A DNA stretch of 64,000 nt, taken from positions 262,501 through 326,500 of the forward strand of contig PUFA01000004.1 of NCBI GenBank assembly GCA_003508835.1, given 5' to 3'. Shown here in pieces: positions 22,586 to 34,200 of the stretch. Position 1 is the stretch's first letter; each line of letters starts with the position of its first letter. The notes beneath the pieces were generated by a model that saw only the letters and a program-made list of their open reading frames with translations, was not told where the DNA came from and ran no database searches. The stretch is from Eonycteris spelaea. Taxonomy: Eukaryota > Chordata > Mammalia > Chiroptera > Pteropodidae. The position numbers and the translations under genes are program-made.

Positions 22586-23080
22586 CCGGGAGGGGGTGGA
22601 GAGAGAGGGCCGGGGTGCACGCAGCCGGCGGAGCCTGCCGCGGCCGGAGGGGGCACAGGCCAGGTGCTCGGGGGGCGGGCAGCACCGTGTGGACCCCCGC
22701 CCTGGTCCACACACCACGGCCCGTGCGTGGGCGGCCAGCCGCACCCTGCGGGGGCCCGGAAGGCGCTGACCACTTTCCTTACCGCGACGTTCAAGGCCGG
22801 GCCCCGGCTCCTCCGTGCAAGGAGCGAGGCGTTGCCGAGAGGCCTCTCTGCGGGGCGGTGGGGCGTGGGGCCGGCGCGTGCATTCGGGACATGGTCTCCG
22901 TGCAGCACGGCTGGGACACACAAGCCCGACTCCGCCCGCGGCGCCTGGCCCTCGCACGGCGACGTGGCTGCTGACTTGCGAAGCTGGAAACTCACAGAAG
23001 ACCCCTCCCGTCGACGACGACTGCTGTGTTTGCCAACAACCCGACTTCATTACAAACTTGGCACGTCCACCCAGCTGCCA
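22586..23080. other. GC-rich intergenic DNA, no gene seen
   Basis: No recognisable feature. Confidence 0.5.
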
Positions 23081-23084
23081 TGTG

Positions 23085-23345
23085 ACACGCCGTTAACTGT
23101 GGACATTTGTCGTCTTAATGCTCAAATACGCAGGGACTCGACTGATAAGGGGGAAACTGCTTGGAAGCTGCTGAGCCCCACGCCTGGCGGGGCACGCCAC
23201 CTCCCAGTATTGAAAATCAATAGCCATGCGCCTGCGGAAAGGTCGGAGGTCGCCAGAATTAGCTTTCTAGCGCTCAATTACCACCCCTTGTTCCTTGGTT
23301 TACTTTCTAACAATAATGCATGTTCAGGGGACCTGGTTAGAAACC
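23085..23345. promoter_or_regulatory. candidate short conserved non-coding element
   Basis: Unique sequence around GTATTGAAAATCAATAGCCA, AGAATTAGCTTTCTAGCGC and CAATTACCACCCCTTGTTCC, with CTAACAATAATGCATG, separated sharply from CpG-rich flanks. CCTTTGTT/CTTGTT- and ATTA-type cores are present. Function inferred. Confidence 0.35.
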
Positions 23346-26254
23346 ACTTACGGAGCACAGGGGGGGAGAGCGGCGTCGCCGGCCCGCAGCGGCCCGTGCC
23401 CCCGCGCCCCCGCCAGCTCCGGGGACACGACGCTCCGTCCGTCTGCGGTTCCAGTCTGTCCGTTTGTTTGTTTTAAATCTATTCCTTTTTTTAGGGGTGG
23501 AACTTTAATTTTTACAGCAAAGGGTAAGAGCTGGTTTAGAAACCACCCATCCGTCCCCACTGTACCCAAACCACGCCGCCCCGCGTTCATGCGGGTGCTG
23601 CTCCCGCCCGGGTGTGACGGGGACTCCGCGGCACGAAGCGGGGTGACAGGAGCCCCGGCCCAGTCGCGACACCGCGTTTCTTCGGCCGTGACTCCGGGTG
23701 ACGTGCCTGCGCAGGGGTGTCCCACGGCCGTCCCACCGTGCCCCTTCGCGCTCAGAGGGACTGAGGCCCAGCGGCAGGGACGGGGGCTGCTTCTGCCGAC
23801 ACTTCCATTTCTTAGCACGCTGAGGGATTCATTCACGTCTTCAAAATAACAAAACACCAGCATATGTCAGGCTGAGTTAACAAATATTTCTTAACAAAAT
23901 CTGTATTTTCCGAAGCAAAACTAAAACCAGTGGGTGGAGTGGCTTTCCGGTCACGTGACCCCCGAGCACCTGCCTGGCCGAGGACACGCTGGTCCCTCAG
24001 ACTGTGGCGACTGTGGCCTCGGCTGCGGCGCGAGGCAGAGGCGACCTCACGGGGACAGGTCGCTGAGAGGGAGGGGCGTCTTCGGAAGCCACGGCTGTTC
24101 CTCTGCCCGACGCCCCCATGCCACGCCGGAGTTTCTCCGGGTCGGGGCCGAGCGGCGTCCGGCACTGTGCGGCCAGCTCCTGCTCCGCCCAGCGCCGGGG
24201 CCCCCTCCGTGATGGGGCCTGTGACCGGCACGTGGTTTGGTGACACTGTGGCCGGTTCTCGGGGTCACGCGGGTCTCCCAGGCGCTGGCGCATCTCGTGT
24301 CGTGACAGAGAAGGCAGCATTGCTCCTACGGCCACCGAGCTCCCGGGAAAAGTCCAAGATTCAGACGCTGCGAAGCTCAGGGGGGCAGATACGAGTTTTG
24401 AAGTGCACGTTTCTGTCCAGGAACGTAGGTTCGTGTTGTTGGTGACAAGGACCTTGAGGGGACAGCTCACGGTGTTCGCCTTACACGCCATGTCGGGCAC
24501 ACGTCTGAATCGCCATCGTCAGCGTGAAGACCCGCGCGGCGGGTGGCCGGCCGCCCCCAGCCCGCCCGCCCACGGCCCCCGACTCCCGCTCTGGCCTGAC
24601 GTCTGCGCGTCACCGTGAGCGATGCATCGTCACCTTTGCTCTGCACGCTGAGCCTGCCAGGTTTTGTGGGTGACAGATCCTACCCAGATGCAGTGCGCCC
24701 CGTCTTGCTAGGCCACCGGCCTCGGAACTCTTGGGGCCAACCTCGTCCCCCAGACCCGAGGCCCGCAGGCAGGAGACCCCACTGCCAGCCGAGGTGGCAC
24801 CTGCTGACTCACACGGCTGCTCCGACGTCTGGGCGGCGAGAGGGGATGTGAGGTTTCGGGAACAGTGGTGACGGGAGGAGTGATCGTCGCCGAGAGTGAG
24901 AGACGGGCTCAGGCAGGTGGCCGCGGAGAGCTGGTCACGCGGCTCGATGGTGCTGCCCGCGGGCAGTGCGGGCTCCTCCCAGCGTGCAGGGCACACGCAC
25001 GCCGCCCGGCTGCTCACGGTGCCCGGAAGCTGCAAACCCCTTCACCAAACCAGTCAAGCGGGTCAACACGACCCGCTCTGGAGTCCCAGGCCCCGAGAAC
25101 GTGACCGGAGGCAGGTCACAGATGCACTGGACGGCGGCCTTCGGTGGCCGCCTCGTTTTGAATTACGGGATGTGTGACACACCGGCACAAACATGTGTCA
25201 CACCTACATTGTGACACGGCCGTCCAAGGACAGCAGTGACCCCATGGCCCAGGCTGGGCGCTGCGGCGGCCGCGGCCGAGCGGCCTGAGCCGCTGGACCA
25301 TCCGTGTGAGCCTGGACATGTGAGAAGCCACACACGGTCCTCGGGGGGTCTGTGACTATAACGCTGTGGCCCTGCACCCGCGTGGTCTCCCCGGCCGGCC
25401 GCGTGGCCGTCACCGCCGTGACGCCCCCCCCCCCCGTGGGCACATGCCGTGTGTGCACCGCTCCCCTCTGGGGGGCTGGGCCGACGGCTCCGCACGCCGG
25501 GCCATGCCGGGCATCCGTGCACGCGTCCGAGGCCCCTGTCAGGCCCCGGCAAATCAGGGCGCTGAGCAGGGTTCAGTGGCCACGTAGCCGGGGTGCAGGG
25601 CTGGAGCCAGCCCCAGACCTGGTCGGCGGCCCAGGGCCGCAGCGTTTCTGTGTGGCACAGGGCTGGCGACGGCCGCCACCGGAAGTGCCCTGAGCGCTGT
25701 CCCCATGTATGTCCACCCCGCCTGACCGTCGCCACCCCCTCAGGGGCCAGGCCCACCCGGGCCCCCCACCTCAGGGGCCAAGCCCACCCGGGACCCCCAC
25801 GGCAGCTGACCGCTCCGTCTGCTCCGAATGTCCTCCGTGCCCTGTCTGGCTTTAACAGGAGCAGCTTTAGCCCACTCCTCCAGGAAGCCCCTCTTGATTT
25901 TCCAGGTTGCCCCCACCCCGACGGTCTGCACTGAGCTGATGCTGTGTTTGCATGGGCGCCACACAGAGACCGCCCTCACCGGGGGTGTTCCCACACCACG
26001 GCCCGCCAGTGGGGGGTGGCAGCTGACAAGCAGATGGCCGGGCGAGTGATGGCAGTCGCCAGACCAGCCCGCGTCTGCCAGGGCCCCTCCTCAGCGAGCA
26101 GCACACTGCGTCTGCATCACTACGAGACGGTACGTTCTCCCTGCGAAAACCGGACCATGCGCAGACGCCCAGAAAGGAGATGCGAGTTCCTTGCGCCGAG
26201 GTCATCGGGGGACCATCTTGCTCTACAGACAGTCTTTAAAAGGTGGGATGACAG
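23346..26254. other. GC-rich intergenic DNA, no gene seen
   Basis: Contains a roughly 30-bp imperfect direct repeat at about 25740-25800 and, near 25845-25925, a stretch (CACTCCTCCAGGAAGCCCCT) like an old L2/MIR-age repeat. Otherwise no gene, splice pattern or domain. Confidence 0.5.
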
Positions 26255-26350
26255 ACACGTGTGTGCACACACACACGCACGTGGCCCCAAGATATTTAAA
26301 AAATGAAGTAACAGACACGCGTGTGTACATACATGCACACATACACATAC
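26255..26350. repeat. degenerate (CA)n tracts
   Basis: Two CA-rich patches, GTGTGCACACACACACGCAC and ACATACATGCACACATACAC, in near-duplicate surroundings (ACAGACACG...GTGGC and CTAAG/CAAGA), suggesting a local duplication. Confidence 0.75.
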
Positions 26351-26354
26351 GTGG

Positions 26355-26580
26355 CTCTAAGAGAACCATAGATCAATGTTTATCTGATTAGATAAGAAAT
26401 TAAAACATTTTAATACAACAAATTGTATTTCATGTTATTACTGTTATATATTAACATGTTACTTTAATACTCACATTTATTTATATAAATACACATAATT
26501 TATATTAAATCACATAACAGGAAAACATATTATGAAGTAAAATATACCACATATAATTTATTAGTATTCATCGGTTAAGG
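26355..26580. other. AT-rich island between CA-rich arrays
   Basis: About 220 bp of almost pure A/T-rich sequence (TTATATATTAACATG, TTATTTATATAAATACAC). It is the most AT-rich block in the window and sits between two CA-rich repeats. I cannot assign it to a repeat family. Confidence 0.6.
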
Positions 26581-26607
26581 GATAAACCCCATATCATGGA
26601 AGGTGCA

Positions 26608-26960
26608 CCACACTGGAGAGCATGTGACACACACGTGCACACACGCTGGAGTGCACACGACACACACGCACATGCACACACACGCACATGCACGCACGCT
26701 GGAGAGCACACGACACACACGCACGTGCACACACACACATGCACACACGCTGGAGAGCACACGACACACATGTGCACACACACGCACATGCACGCATGCT
26801 GGAGAGCACGACACACACGCACGTGCACGCACGCTGGAGAGCACACGACACACACGTGCACGCACACGCACATGCACGCATGCTGGAGAGCACACGACAC
26901 ACACACGTGCATGCACACACACGTGCACGCACACGCACGTGCACGCACGCCCGGGGCTTC
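26608..26960. repeat. CA-rich minisatellite anchored by CTGGAGAGCACACGACAC
   Basis: At least seven copies of a 35-60 bp unit: a fixed CACTGGAG/GCTGGAGAGCACACGACAC part followed by a variable number of ACACACGCACATGCACGC modules. Length variation lies in the CA-rich half. Confidence 0.92.
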
Positions 26961-27029
26961 TCCACGTCTCTCCCCAGGCGTCTGCACGTTTACCCTGATG
27001 GATTCTCCTCCGCGACTTCACACAGGTAG

Positions 27030-27960
27030 GCACACCTAAAAATCTGTTTTATAAAAAGCCGCCGATCAGCCTGATGCTTTGTCACATGCCGTCACCACTC
27101 AGCAGTGAGTCCTGACTGTCTTTCCACGCAGATCCACACGGACGCACACCGCTGTTTTACCGCGGGGTTGACTGATCGTGGGCACACGTCCTGATTTTTT
27201 CGGCAGACCCTGTTGATGACGCACTTACGCAGTTTCTCGTTCGTGGCTCCCACGGGCGATGGCCCCACATGTGCACGGGATTCGGGACTGTTTCCTAAAA
27301 GTAGGACTGTTAGGTCAGATGGCGTAGGCATTCCACGTTTTTAGTATTAAAGAACCACCTCCAAACACGTGCCAACAGCCCTTCCAACACTGGGTGTGCC
27401 CGCCTCTCTACGCTGCGGGCAAAGAACGACGAATTTCTTACATTTTTACCCGAGATGACAGTAAGATGCTCTGTCACGTTTTCTTTTGCAACTCTGCGTC
27501 TGCCCTCGCGGCCCCTCGGCGAGCCCGTGCCTTCCTCGACCCGCGAGGCCTCCGCCTGCTCCTCCGCGGTCTTCCATGAACCGCTGTCCAGAGTCTACAT
27601 TCTGTCTTTCGGGTACTTTTTCTTGATGATTTGCAGACGCTTTTATATATTATGGCTGGAACCTCAGTGCTTACACGTTGCTGGTGCGTTCTCGCAGAGG
27701 ACCACGTGTCTTTTTTTTCGGACAGTTTCATGCAGACCAACGAGTCAATGTTTCCCTTACAGCTTCCGAGTTATTTTCTGAGACGCCTTCTCTGATATAG
27801 CAACAAAAACAATTTTAAAACGTTTCGATCGCTAACGTTTTGGGGATTCTGTTTTCACACTGCTCGGCCAGGTGTCCTGATCACGTGTGTTGGACTATCC
27901 ACTGTCCCCTTGGCTGAAAGGCCGTGCTGGACCCCGAGACCCCAGGTGCCCCTTGGTTTG
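27030..27960 (-). mobile_element. LINE-1 3' half, antisense, strongly diverged
   Basis: The order of words follows the complement of the L1 3' end: the region around CCACGCAGATCCACACGGAC, then AGTAGGACTGTTAGGTCAGA, the AAGAACCACCTCCAAACACG part, CCAACACTGGGTGTGCC, TTTTATATATTATGGCTGGA and, at the far end, GTCCTGATCACGTGTGTTGG and ACTATCCACTGTCCCC. Each is GC-shifted relative to usual L1 text. No open ORF2. Confidence 0.6.
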
Positions 27961-28165
27961 TGGTCATGTCACTCCAACCTCTGTCTCTGTCCATGGCTTC
28001 CCCTGTGTCTGTATCTCTCCTCTTCTGTCCCTTCGAAGGGACACCTGTCATTAGATTTAAAGTCACTAGGAGAATCTAGGGTCGTCTCGTCTCAAGATTC
28101 TCCACTTCGTCACTCTGCAAAGACCTTTTCCCCCAAATGAGGCCATGTGTGAAGCTTCGTGGGTT
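27961..28165 (+). repeat. old interspersed repeat fragment
   Basis: CACTCCAACCTCTGTCTCTG, then GGACACCTGTCATTAGATTT, CTAGGAGAATCTAGG, CTGCAAAGACC and CCCCAAATGAGGCCATG reproduce the order of a very common old mammalian repeat ('ccaatctctgcctc...ggacactagtcattggattt...ctgcaaagaccctatttccaaataaggtc'). Family not named with confidence. Confidence 0.55.
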
Positions 28166-28209
28166 GGAACGCACCTCCTGGGGGCCCCCCGAGTCCACCG
28201 CAGCAACGA

Positions 28210-28285
28210 AGGTGTGGACAGGCTGTGTGGACAGGCCGTGTGGACAGGCCGTGTGGACAGGCCGTGTGGACAGGCCGTGTGGCCC
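28210..28285. repeat. 13-bp tandem repeat GTGTGGACAGGCC, ~5.5 copies
   Basis: Five near-perfect head-to-tail copies; the first differs by one base. It creates repeated TGCPH/VWTGR-like peptides in spurious frames. Confidence 0.95.
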
Positions 28286-29539
28286 ACACAGTACGATGTG
28301 ACCCCTGAGGGGGGTGCGCTGGGCTCCGACCCCGGCCCTCGCCCCAAGCCATCCTGCTTCCTCTCCCAGCACGACAGGACAAAGGTTCCCGACTGGAGAG
28401 CTTCCGATGACGGCTCAGACAGGGAGCTGTCCTCCCGCACAGAGGCCAGGGGCCACAGCAGCCAGAGGGTCAGAGCCAGCACCACCGCACCACACGAGGG
28501 TCGAGCAGGAAGGCCCTGAGTCAGGAGGCCCTGAGTCGGGGTGGTGGCTGGGGCACCGTGTTGGAGGAAGGGGCGGAGTGGGGGAGGGGGGGAGGGGCGG
28601 GCGGGGGCAGGTCTGTGGCCGGTGCTGAACGCACCTGCAGCTCACGGCAGCTCCCACACTTCGCTTGATGAAATCTGTTCATCTACATCTGAGACCAATT
28701 TGCTAGAAACTACAGAATACCTGTCACGTTGCTTCCTGGCACAGAAGTCAGATGTTTGCATGGAAAAGTACCGACAGCTACATACCTCTTGGTGTTGTAA
28801 TGCTTAGACGTGTCACTCGACATCTCGAAGAAGAGGCGGCTCTACGCGGACACGTCTTCTCAGCTCGCGGGAGGCGCCCTGGCCTGGAGCGCGAGCCGCA
28901 GCTGCTGCCTCTCACGTCTCCCGCCCCACCGGTCGCCGCGTGCCGGCTCAGGCAGCGGTCGCATGAGTGTCTGGGAGCTTTGTCACCCAGAATCTGCCAT
29001 CGGAGGACACAGCCAACCCTGGAGATAAAAGCGCACGCATTCCCACGTGCCCTCGGGGGTGGCAGGTGGCCTGCTTCTCTCTGGGTCACAGGGAGCTGAA
29101 TCCCACCCCGCCCGGGCTGGGGACCCTGTGGCACAAGCGGAAGGTCGGAGGATTGTTGGAACTGACCTCCCATCTCGCGGAGAAAGGGAGGGAGGGGTCG
29201 GCCTCGGCCAGGGCCCTGCCACAGTCCGGTTTCCTCCACGCTGCAGGGGATTCAAAGTCGCTGCATCACGGGGACGCTGACTGCGACATCCGAGTACACG
29301 CAGCTCATTCCGACACAACCACAAGCTTTCCAACCGAACGTTCCTCCACCTGTGAGCCGCTGCCGTCTGGTCCGCAGCCCACCGGGCTCGGCGCTGCGCA
29401 CTGCACAGGCTGCTTCTCTCTGCCGTCACCCGGCGGTGGGGGCGTGGCCACCGGCCTGCAGCAGCGGGGTGCCCACCGCACGGACGGCCCTGCGGTCAGG
29501 GGTGGCCTCGGCCTCTGCTCGGCTGCACCTCCGTTCGTG
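28286..29539. other. GC-rich intergenic DNA, no gene seen
   Basis: A 15-bp duplication (AGGCCCTGAGTC...) at about 28510-28540 and otherwise unannotated sequence. Confidence 0.5.
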
Positions 29540-29544
29540 AGAAA

Positions 29545-29600
29545 CGCAGCAGCGGCAGCAGCGGCGGCAGCGGCGGCAGCGGCAGCAGCTGCGCCGTGAC
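29545..29600. repeat. GCA/GCG trinucleotide repeat
   Basis: About 17 triplets of GCA and GCG (GCAGCAGCGGCAGCAGCGGC and on) encode poly-Ala, poly-Ser/Gly or poly-Arg/Cys in spurious frames. It abuts the minisatellite that follows. Confidence 0.95.
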
Positions 29601-29636
29601 CAGACGGGATGGCGACGGGGGTGATTGGAGCCTGCG

Positions 29637-30205
29637 CGCACGGAGCCCGCGCACGGAGATCACGCGCACGGAGATCACGTGCACGGAGATCACGCGCACA
29701 CGGAGCCCGCGCACGGAGATCACGCGCTCGGAGCGCATGCGCACGGAGATCACGCGCACACGGAGCCCGCGCACAGAGATCACGCGCACGGAGATCATGC
29801 GCACGGAGATCATGCGCACAGACCGCGCGCACGGAGATCACGCGCTCGGAGCGCATGCGCACGGAGATCACGCGCACACGGAGCCCGCGCACAGAGATCA
29901 CGCGCACGGAGATCATGCGCACAGACCGCGCGCACGGAGATCACGCGCACACGGAGCCCGCGCACGGAGATCACGTGCACGGAGATCACGCGCACGGAGA
30001 TCACGCGCTCGGAGCGCATGCGCACGGAGATCACGCGCACACGGAGCCCGCGCACAGAGATCACACGCACGGAGATCATGCGCACAGACCGCGCGCACGG
30101 AGATCACGCGCACACGGAGCCCGCGCACGGAGATCACGTGCACGGAGATCACGCGCACGGAGATCACGCGCTCGGAGCGCATGCGCACGGAGCCCACGCA
30201 GGCCG
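29637..30205. repeat. higher-order minisatellite, CACGGAGATCACGCG family
   Basis: About 570 bp built from 15-18 bp variants: CACGGAGATCACGCG, CACACGGAGCCCGCG, CACAGAGATCACGCG, CACGGAGATCATGCG, CACAGACCGCGCG and GCTCGGAGCGCATGCG. These are arranged in a higher-order pattern. The landmark GCGCTCGGAGCGCATGCG occurs at 29724, 29842, 30005 and 30169. The last two intervals (163-164 bp) are the same series of variants with a single visible base difference, so the array expanded recently by copying whole blocks. Open frames through it are a consequence of a mostly 15-bp, stop-free unit. Confidence 0.95.
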
Positions 30206-31045
30206 GGGCCGCACCGGTCCCCACCTCTCCCACCAGCGTCTGACGTGTGCCCTGCAAGGTGGCTGGGGGACCGAGGTCTCTTCTCAAGGACTCTGCGGCC
30301 CCATCTGCTGTCGCGATTGCACAGCACAGGCAATTTACATCGTGAAAACTGCGTGGCAGAGGCTGTCTTGCTGCTGGGGCATGTTCTCATGCTCCTGTTG
30401 TGGCCACACTGGACACGGGCTTAAAAGCGGCAATTCACAAAATCTCGTCAGAATCACACGCTGACCCTGGGAGCAGGCGTGGCCCAGCTGTGCTCACCAC
30501 TCTATTTGTCACTTCTCCCCGGACCCTGTGATTTTTCCTAAGAAAATAAATAAAAATTCACACATACTTTCCCGTGAGCCCCCTGGGGAACCGCCCCCTC
30601 CCTATGGAGAGCTTCAGTAGCCAGGCACCCCCCGCCCCACCCGCCTGAACCCCCACCCCGGGGCCCAGACCAGCCAGCAGCCTGTGGCCGAATCCCTCGC
30701 GTGAGAGTCAATTTGCAGGTTTGGACATTCTCGGAGCCCAAGGGTCGTGGAGAGGGGCGCCCACAGAACCATGGGGGGTCACACAGACACCACCCCTTCT
30801 CCCTGCCGGAATTTTCTCATTAAAATATGGAGACTAGCTCCTCTCCTCCTCCGTCCCCCCAGAAAGCACACATGCGCCCTCTGTTTTCCTCCCTCCCCCT
30901 GGGGAGATCCCTACCCTCTGCAGGCTCCTCAGAGGCCTGGGGGTGGCTGGGATGCCGCCCAGCACAGAGCTGTGCCCCGGGCCTGGAAGATGCCGCAGCC
31001 CCGCCCCGCGCAGCCTGCCAAGCCTCCCGCCAGCCCCTCTCCCCG
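30206..31045. other. intergenic DNA, no gene seen
   Basis: Mixed composition with an isolated AATAAATAAA near 30544 on the + strand; no associated exon recognised. Confidence 0.5.
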
Positions 31046-31235
31046 TAGCTATGGCAATCCAAACAGGCAAAAAGCAACACTTTTTGCACGATATCACGTG
31101 TTGCTTAATGTTTGGACACTGATATTTTCTCCAGCTGGGTTTTTCTTAATTTACGTCAACAAACCAATCTGGAAGCAAACATACTATTTGCGTTTGGGTG
31201 CCGAACAAAAACACTCAGTAACAACAGGCAGATTT
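31046..31235. promoter_or_regulatory. candidate short conserved non-coding element
   Basis: A 190-bp AT-richer unique stretch (AGCTATGGCAATCCAAACAG, GATATCACGTGTTGCTTAAT, TTCTTAATTTACGTCAAC) in otherwise GC-rich DNA. CACGTG and TTACGTCA are E-box and CRE/ATF-type sites. Role inferred. Confidence 0.35.
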
Positions 31236-34200
31236 GAGACGTGTCCAGGGTGTGTTGGGGAGGGGGACGAAGGCCCCGCCCAGGCCTGGCACACTGTTGA
31301 GGGTCCGCGTAGAGCGGAGGAGCCTCCAGGGGCGCGGGTGGGACCACGGGGGTCACCGGGGCCTGGCACTCACTTCCGTCCTGCAGCCGCAGACTCCCCG
31401 GGCTCCCACGCCCATGTCGGAGCTCATGACAGTGACCACTGGGCAGCTCCCGTATGCAGCCTCAGACCACAGCGACTCCTGCTACCTGAGAGTCCCACCA
31501 CCTACACCCACAAACCGGCCACCACGGCTCCGCCTCAGTCACCCAGGACGGCGCTCGGGCCCAGGGCACCAGTGGGAGCCTCCGAAGGCGCCCAGCACCG
31601 CCAGGGCCAGCGTTCAGGATGACCCTGACTACTGCCCACGTGGCTTTACCTTGTGGCTTTTCTCAGTCAAAAAAACGTGAATGAGGAGCTGTTTCAGGCT
31701 TGCTAACGACATCCTTCCCCCGGCCACAGTGCCCTCAGGCGGGGCTGGGCCCCCACCTGCACCTCGGCCCCACTGTCCGAGCTTGACGTCTCCCCCGCCC
31801 CGCCTGCCCGGGTCCTGCCGGAGCCGACCCGGTGACGGAGGCCAGACTCTCTCTGTCTGTCGGCGGCTGGAGCCGCGGGGTCCGGGGACTCTGGGCAGCT
31901 GCCCTCAGTCACTTAGGGACGCGCCGGGACCTGCAGTTTCTCCAGCTCCTGGCCTCGCTTTCAACTGCCACCCCCGTTCCGTCAGAGAGACAGACAGACA
32001 GACGAGGTTCTTGGCAGAGCTCCCTTTAAACCTTGTCTTTCAAACTGATAACAGGAAAAACTGATGTGACCTTCAGCTTCCTAAACACAAACTTTCAATC
32101 CAATGCCCATGAACGAGAAAGAAAAAAAAAACGCTTAAGGGCCGGGGCGGACAAGCCGTTAACCCCCCGTCACCCGAGGACCTCCGAGGGCCTCTGTCCA
32201 CGACCCCTCCACCAGGACCGCGGCCAAACACGCGGTGACGCGCGGGGCCCGGACGCCTCGTGGCATGCGGAGCCCGCGGGGACCGCCCGGCTTATGATCA
32301 GCCTTCTGGGAAAATCTCGTCGTGAAATAAAAAAAGATTATTCTTTTTCCCTGTGTCCCGCATGAAGCGAAGTTACTGATCACTCCAGGATCTTCCCGTG
32401 TGCGGCAAGAAACCGAAACAGCACGCAGGTCTGTGGCCAGCTCCGGCGGCGCCGTGAACAGTGTTCGCGCTGTGACATGCGACATGTGACATGTGACATG
32501 CCGCCCATTCCAGTGGCGGCAGAGGGCTGAGCTGGCGCTGCGACCTGGGGTCGGGGGTCAGCGCTGCTGCTGTGTGGCGGCCACGGCAGCCACGCGGTGC
32601 TCTGGCACACCTGTGGCGCCCGTCCATCCCGCGAGGGCCGCGCTGGTGACGGCCTGTGGAGGTTCCCGCACGCGGCCCGTCGGTCGGCGGCGTCCTTGCC
32701 CGGGGCCACCCTCACGCTGCGGCTGCCCAGGAGGTGACGTCGGGGAGAAAGCCACCGTCCACAAACGGCCAAGCGGCGAGAGCGACGGGCTGCCCGTGAG
32801 CACGGCCACGCGGAAGAGGAGCCGGAGTGGCGGACAGTGGGGGGCGCGGACCGGGGGGCACCAAAGCCGGGCCGGGACCGGCCGATGGCCACGTCGCACG
32901 GGGCCGCTGGGCAGCCATCCTGCGGGCAGGACGAGGACACGCGCTCCACACCCAGGTGCGTCGCGAGCAGGTGAGGCGGCTCGCTTCCCCGGAAATGCAC
33001 CCGGCCCCCGTCTCCAGATGCTGCCGGGCCCTCCGGCCTCCGGGGGCCCCTGCACCTCGCTGGGCCTCGGCGTGCCCCGGTGCCCCGTGTCTGGACAGCC
33101 CGAGCGAGGCGGCGGCAGGCTCGCACTGTGGCTCCACCGCGGGACGCGGCCGCAGCACGCAGAGGACAGGGACAGGGGACCAGAACACAACGACCCTGGA
33201 AAACAGCCTCCTGCGTGGCCCAGGGCGCCTGGCTCACTCCAGTGTGGTTCCGGGAAAAGATATTGTTTCTGCATCTTTCATCGCTTGGGTGTCTGGAAAT
33301 GGTGGGGAGCAGGGGGTGATGCGGCCAGCTGTCACGCCACCCACAGTCCCCGGAGGGCCGGGGCCCAGGGCCGGGCACGGCAACCCCGTGCAGACGGCCC
33401 TCTCACTGGGGAACCAGCGCTTACTCCTCCGCGCCTTTCCCGTCCCTCTTGATTTTCACGCACCCTGCTGCAGCCCGAGCTGTGGAGGGGGCCCCAGGCC
33501 ACCCGCGTTGGCTTTGCACGTCCCTCTGTGGAGCTTGTCCTTGGAGTGGTACACGGCCACGGTGCATGAGCCCGGCGGCCGCCTCTGTCGGTGGGAACCT
33601 CGGGGCGCGTGTCAAGCCGGCTCTGACAGGGCCGAGGCACCCGGGAGACGGAACGGATGCGGGCGTGTAAGGCAGTGAGGCCGGGGCTGGGCCGCCGGAG
33701 TGGCGGGGTCACCTCAGGTGGCTCTGATGGTGGGTGGGGGGGCCATGGCTGCACGTGGCTGGACGCTGATCCTGGACCCCTCGGAGCCTGCTGGGACCCG
33801 GCGACCACGGAGCGGGGCTCCCGTGTGAGAGGCCCACAGTCCCCTGGCCCAGGAGATGGACCGTGAGCAGAGCGCGTGGCGGTGTGGGGCACCTGGAGCC
33901 TGACCCACTCGGGGCGTCACAGAGCCCACCTGGGGGCTCCGTCCCTCCTGTGGCGCGGAGCCGGGGTCTGGGGCAGCCTGGCGCACCGCGGTGGGGCCGC
34001 CTGTGGGAGCGCGTTCGGGAGACCTGCACGGCGCACGGGCGAGCCGCCCGCGGGACCGTGGCTTCCCGCCCTGTGCGGTGCAGAGGAGGGAGGCAGAGTG
34101 ACCCCTGCAGGCGGCCGCCGGTGCCTGGAGCGAAGCCTGTCCCTGGTGAGCTGGCAGCACAGCCACCTTTGTGACCCCCAGATGCAAAGGCCCCCCTAGA

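Noticed and set aside
26568..27040. Cys/Val-rich and His/Thr-rich frames
   Set aside because: Products of the CA-rich minisatellite, not genes.
28210..28285. CRISPR-like direct repeats
   Set aside because: Repeats are immediately adjacent without spacers, in a vertebrate genome; ordinary tandem repeat.
29595..30464. Overlapping open frames of 200-280 codons encoding His-Ala-Asp, Arg-Thr-Glu-Ile or Ser-Val-Arg repeats on both strands
   Set aside because: They come from a stop-free, mostly 15-bp tandem unit; several frames are open at once and there is no splice site, domain or start context.
30541..30553. AATAAATAAA as end of an unknown transcript
   Set aside because: No exon, open frame or splice structure upstream supports a gene; isolated hexamers are expected by chance.
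32380..33378. 332-codon open frame on the minus strand
   Set aside because: Low-complexity Pro/Arg/Ala composition, overlapping + strand frames of similar length, no splice or promoter context.
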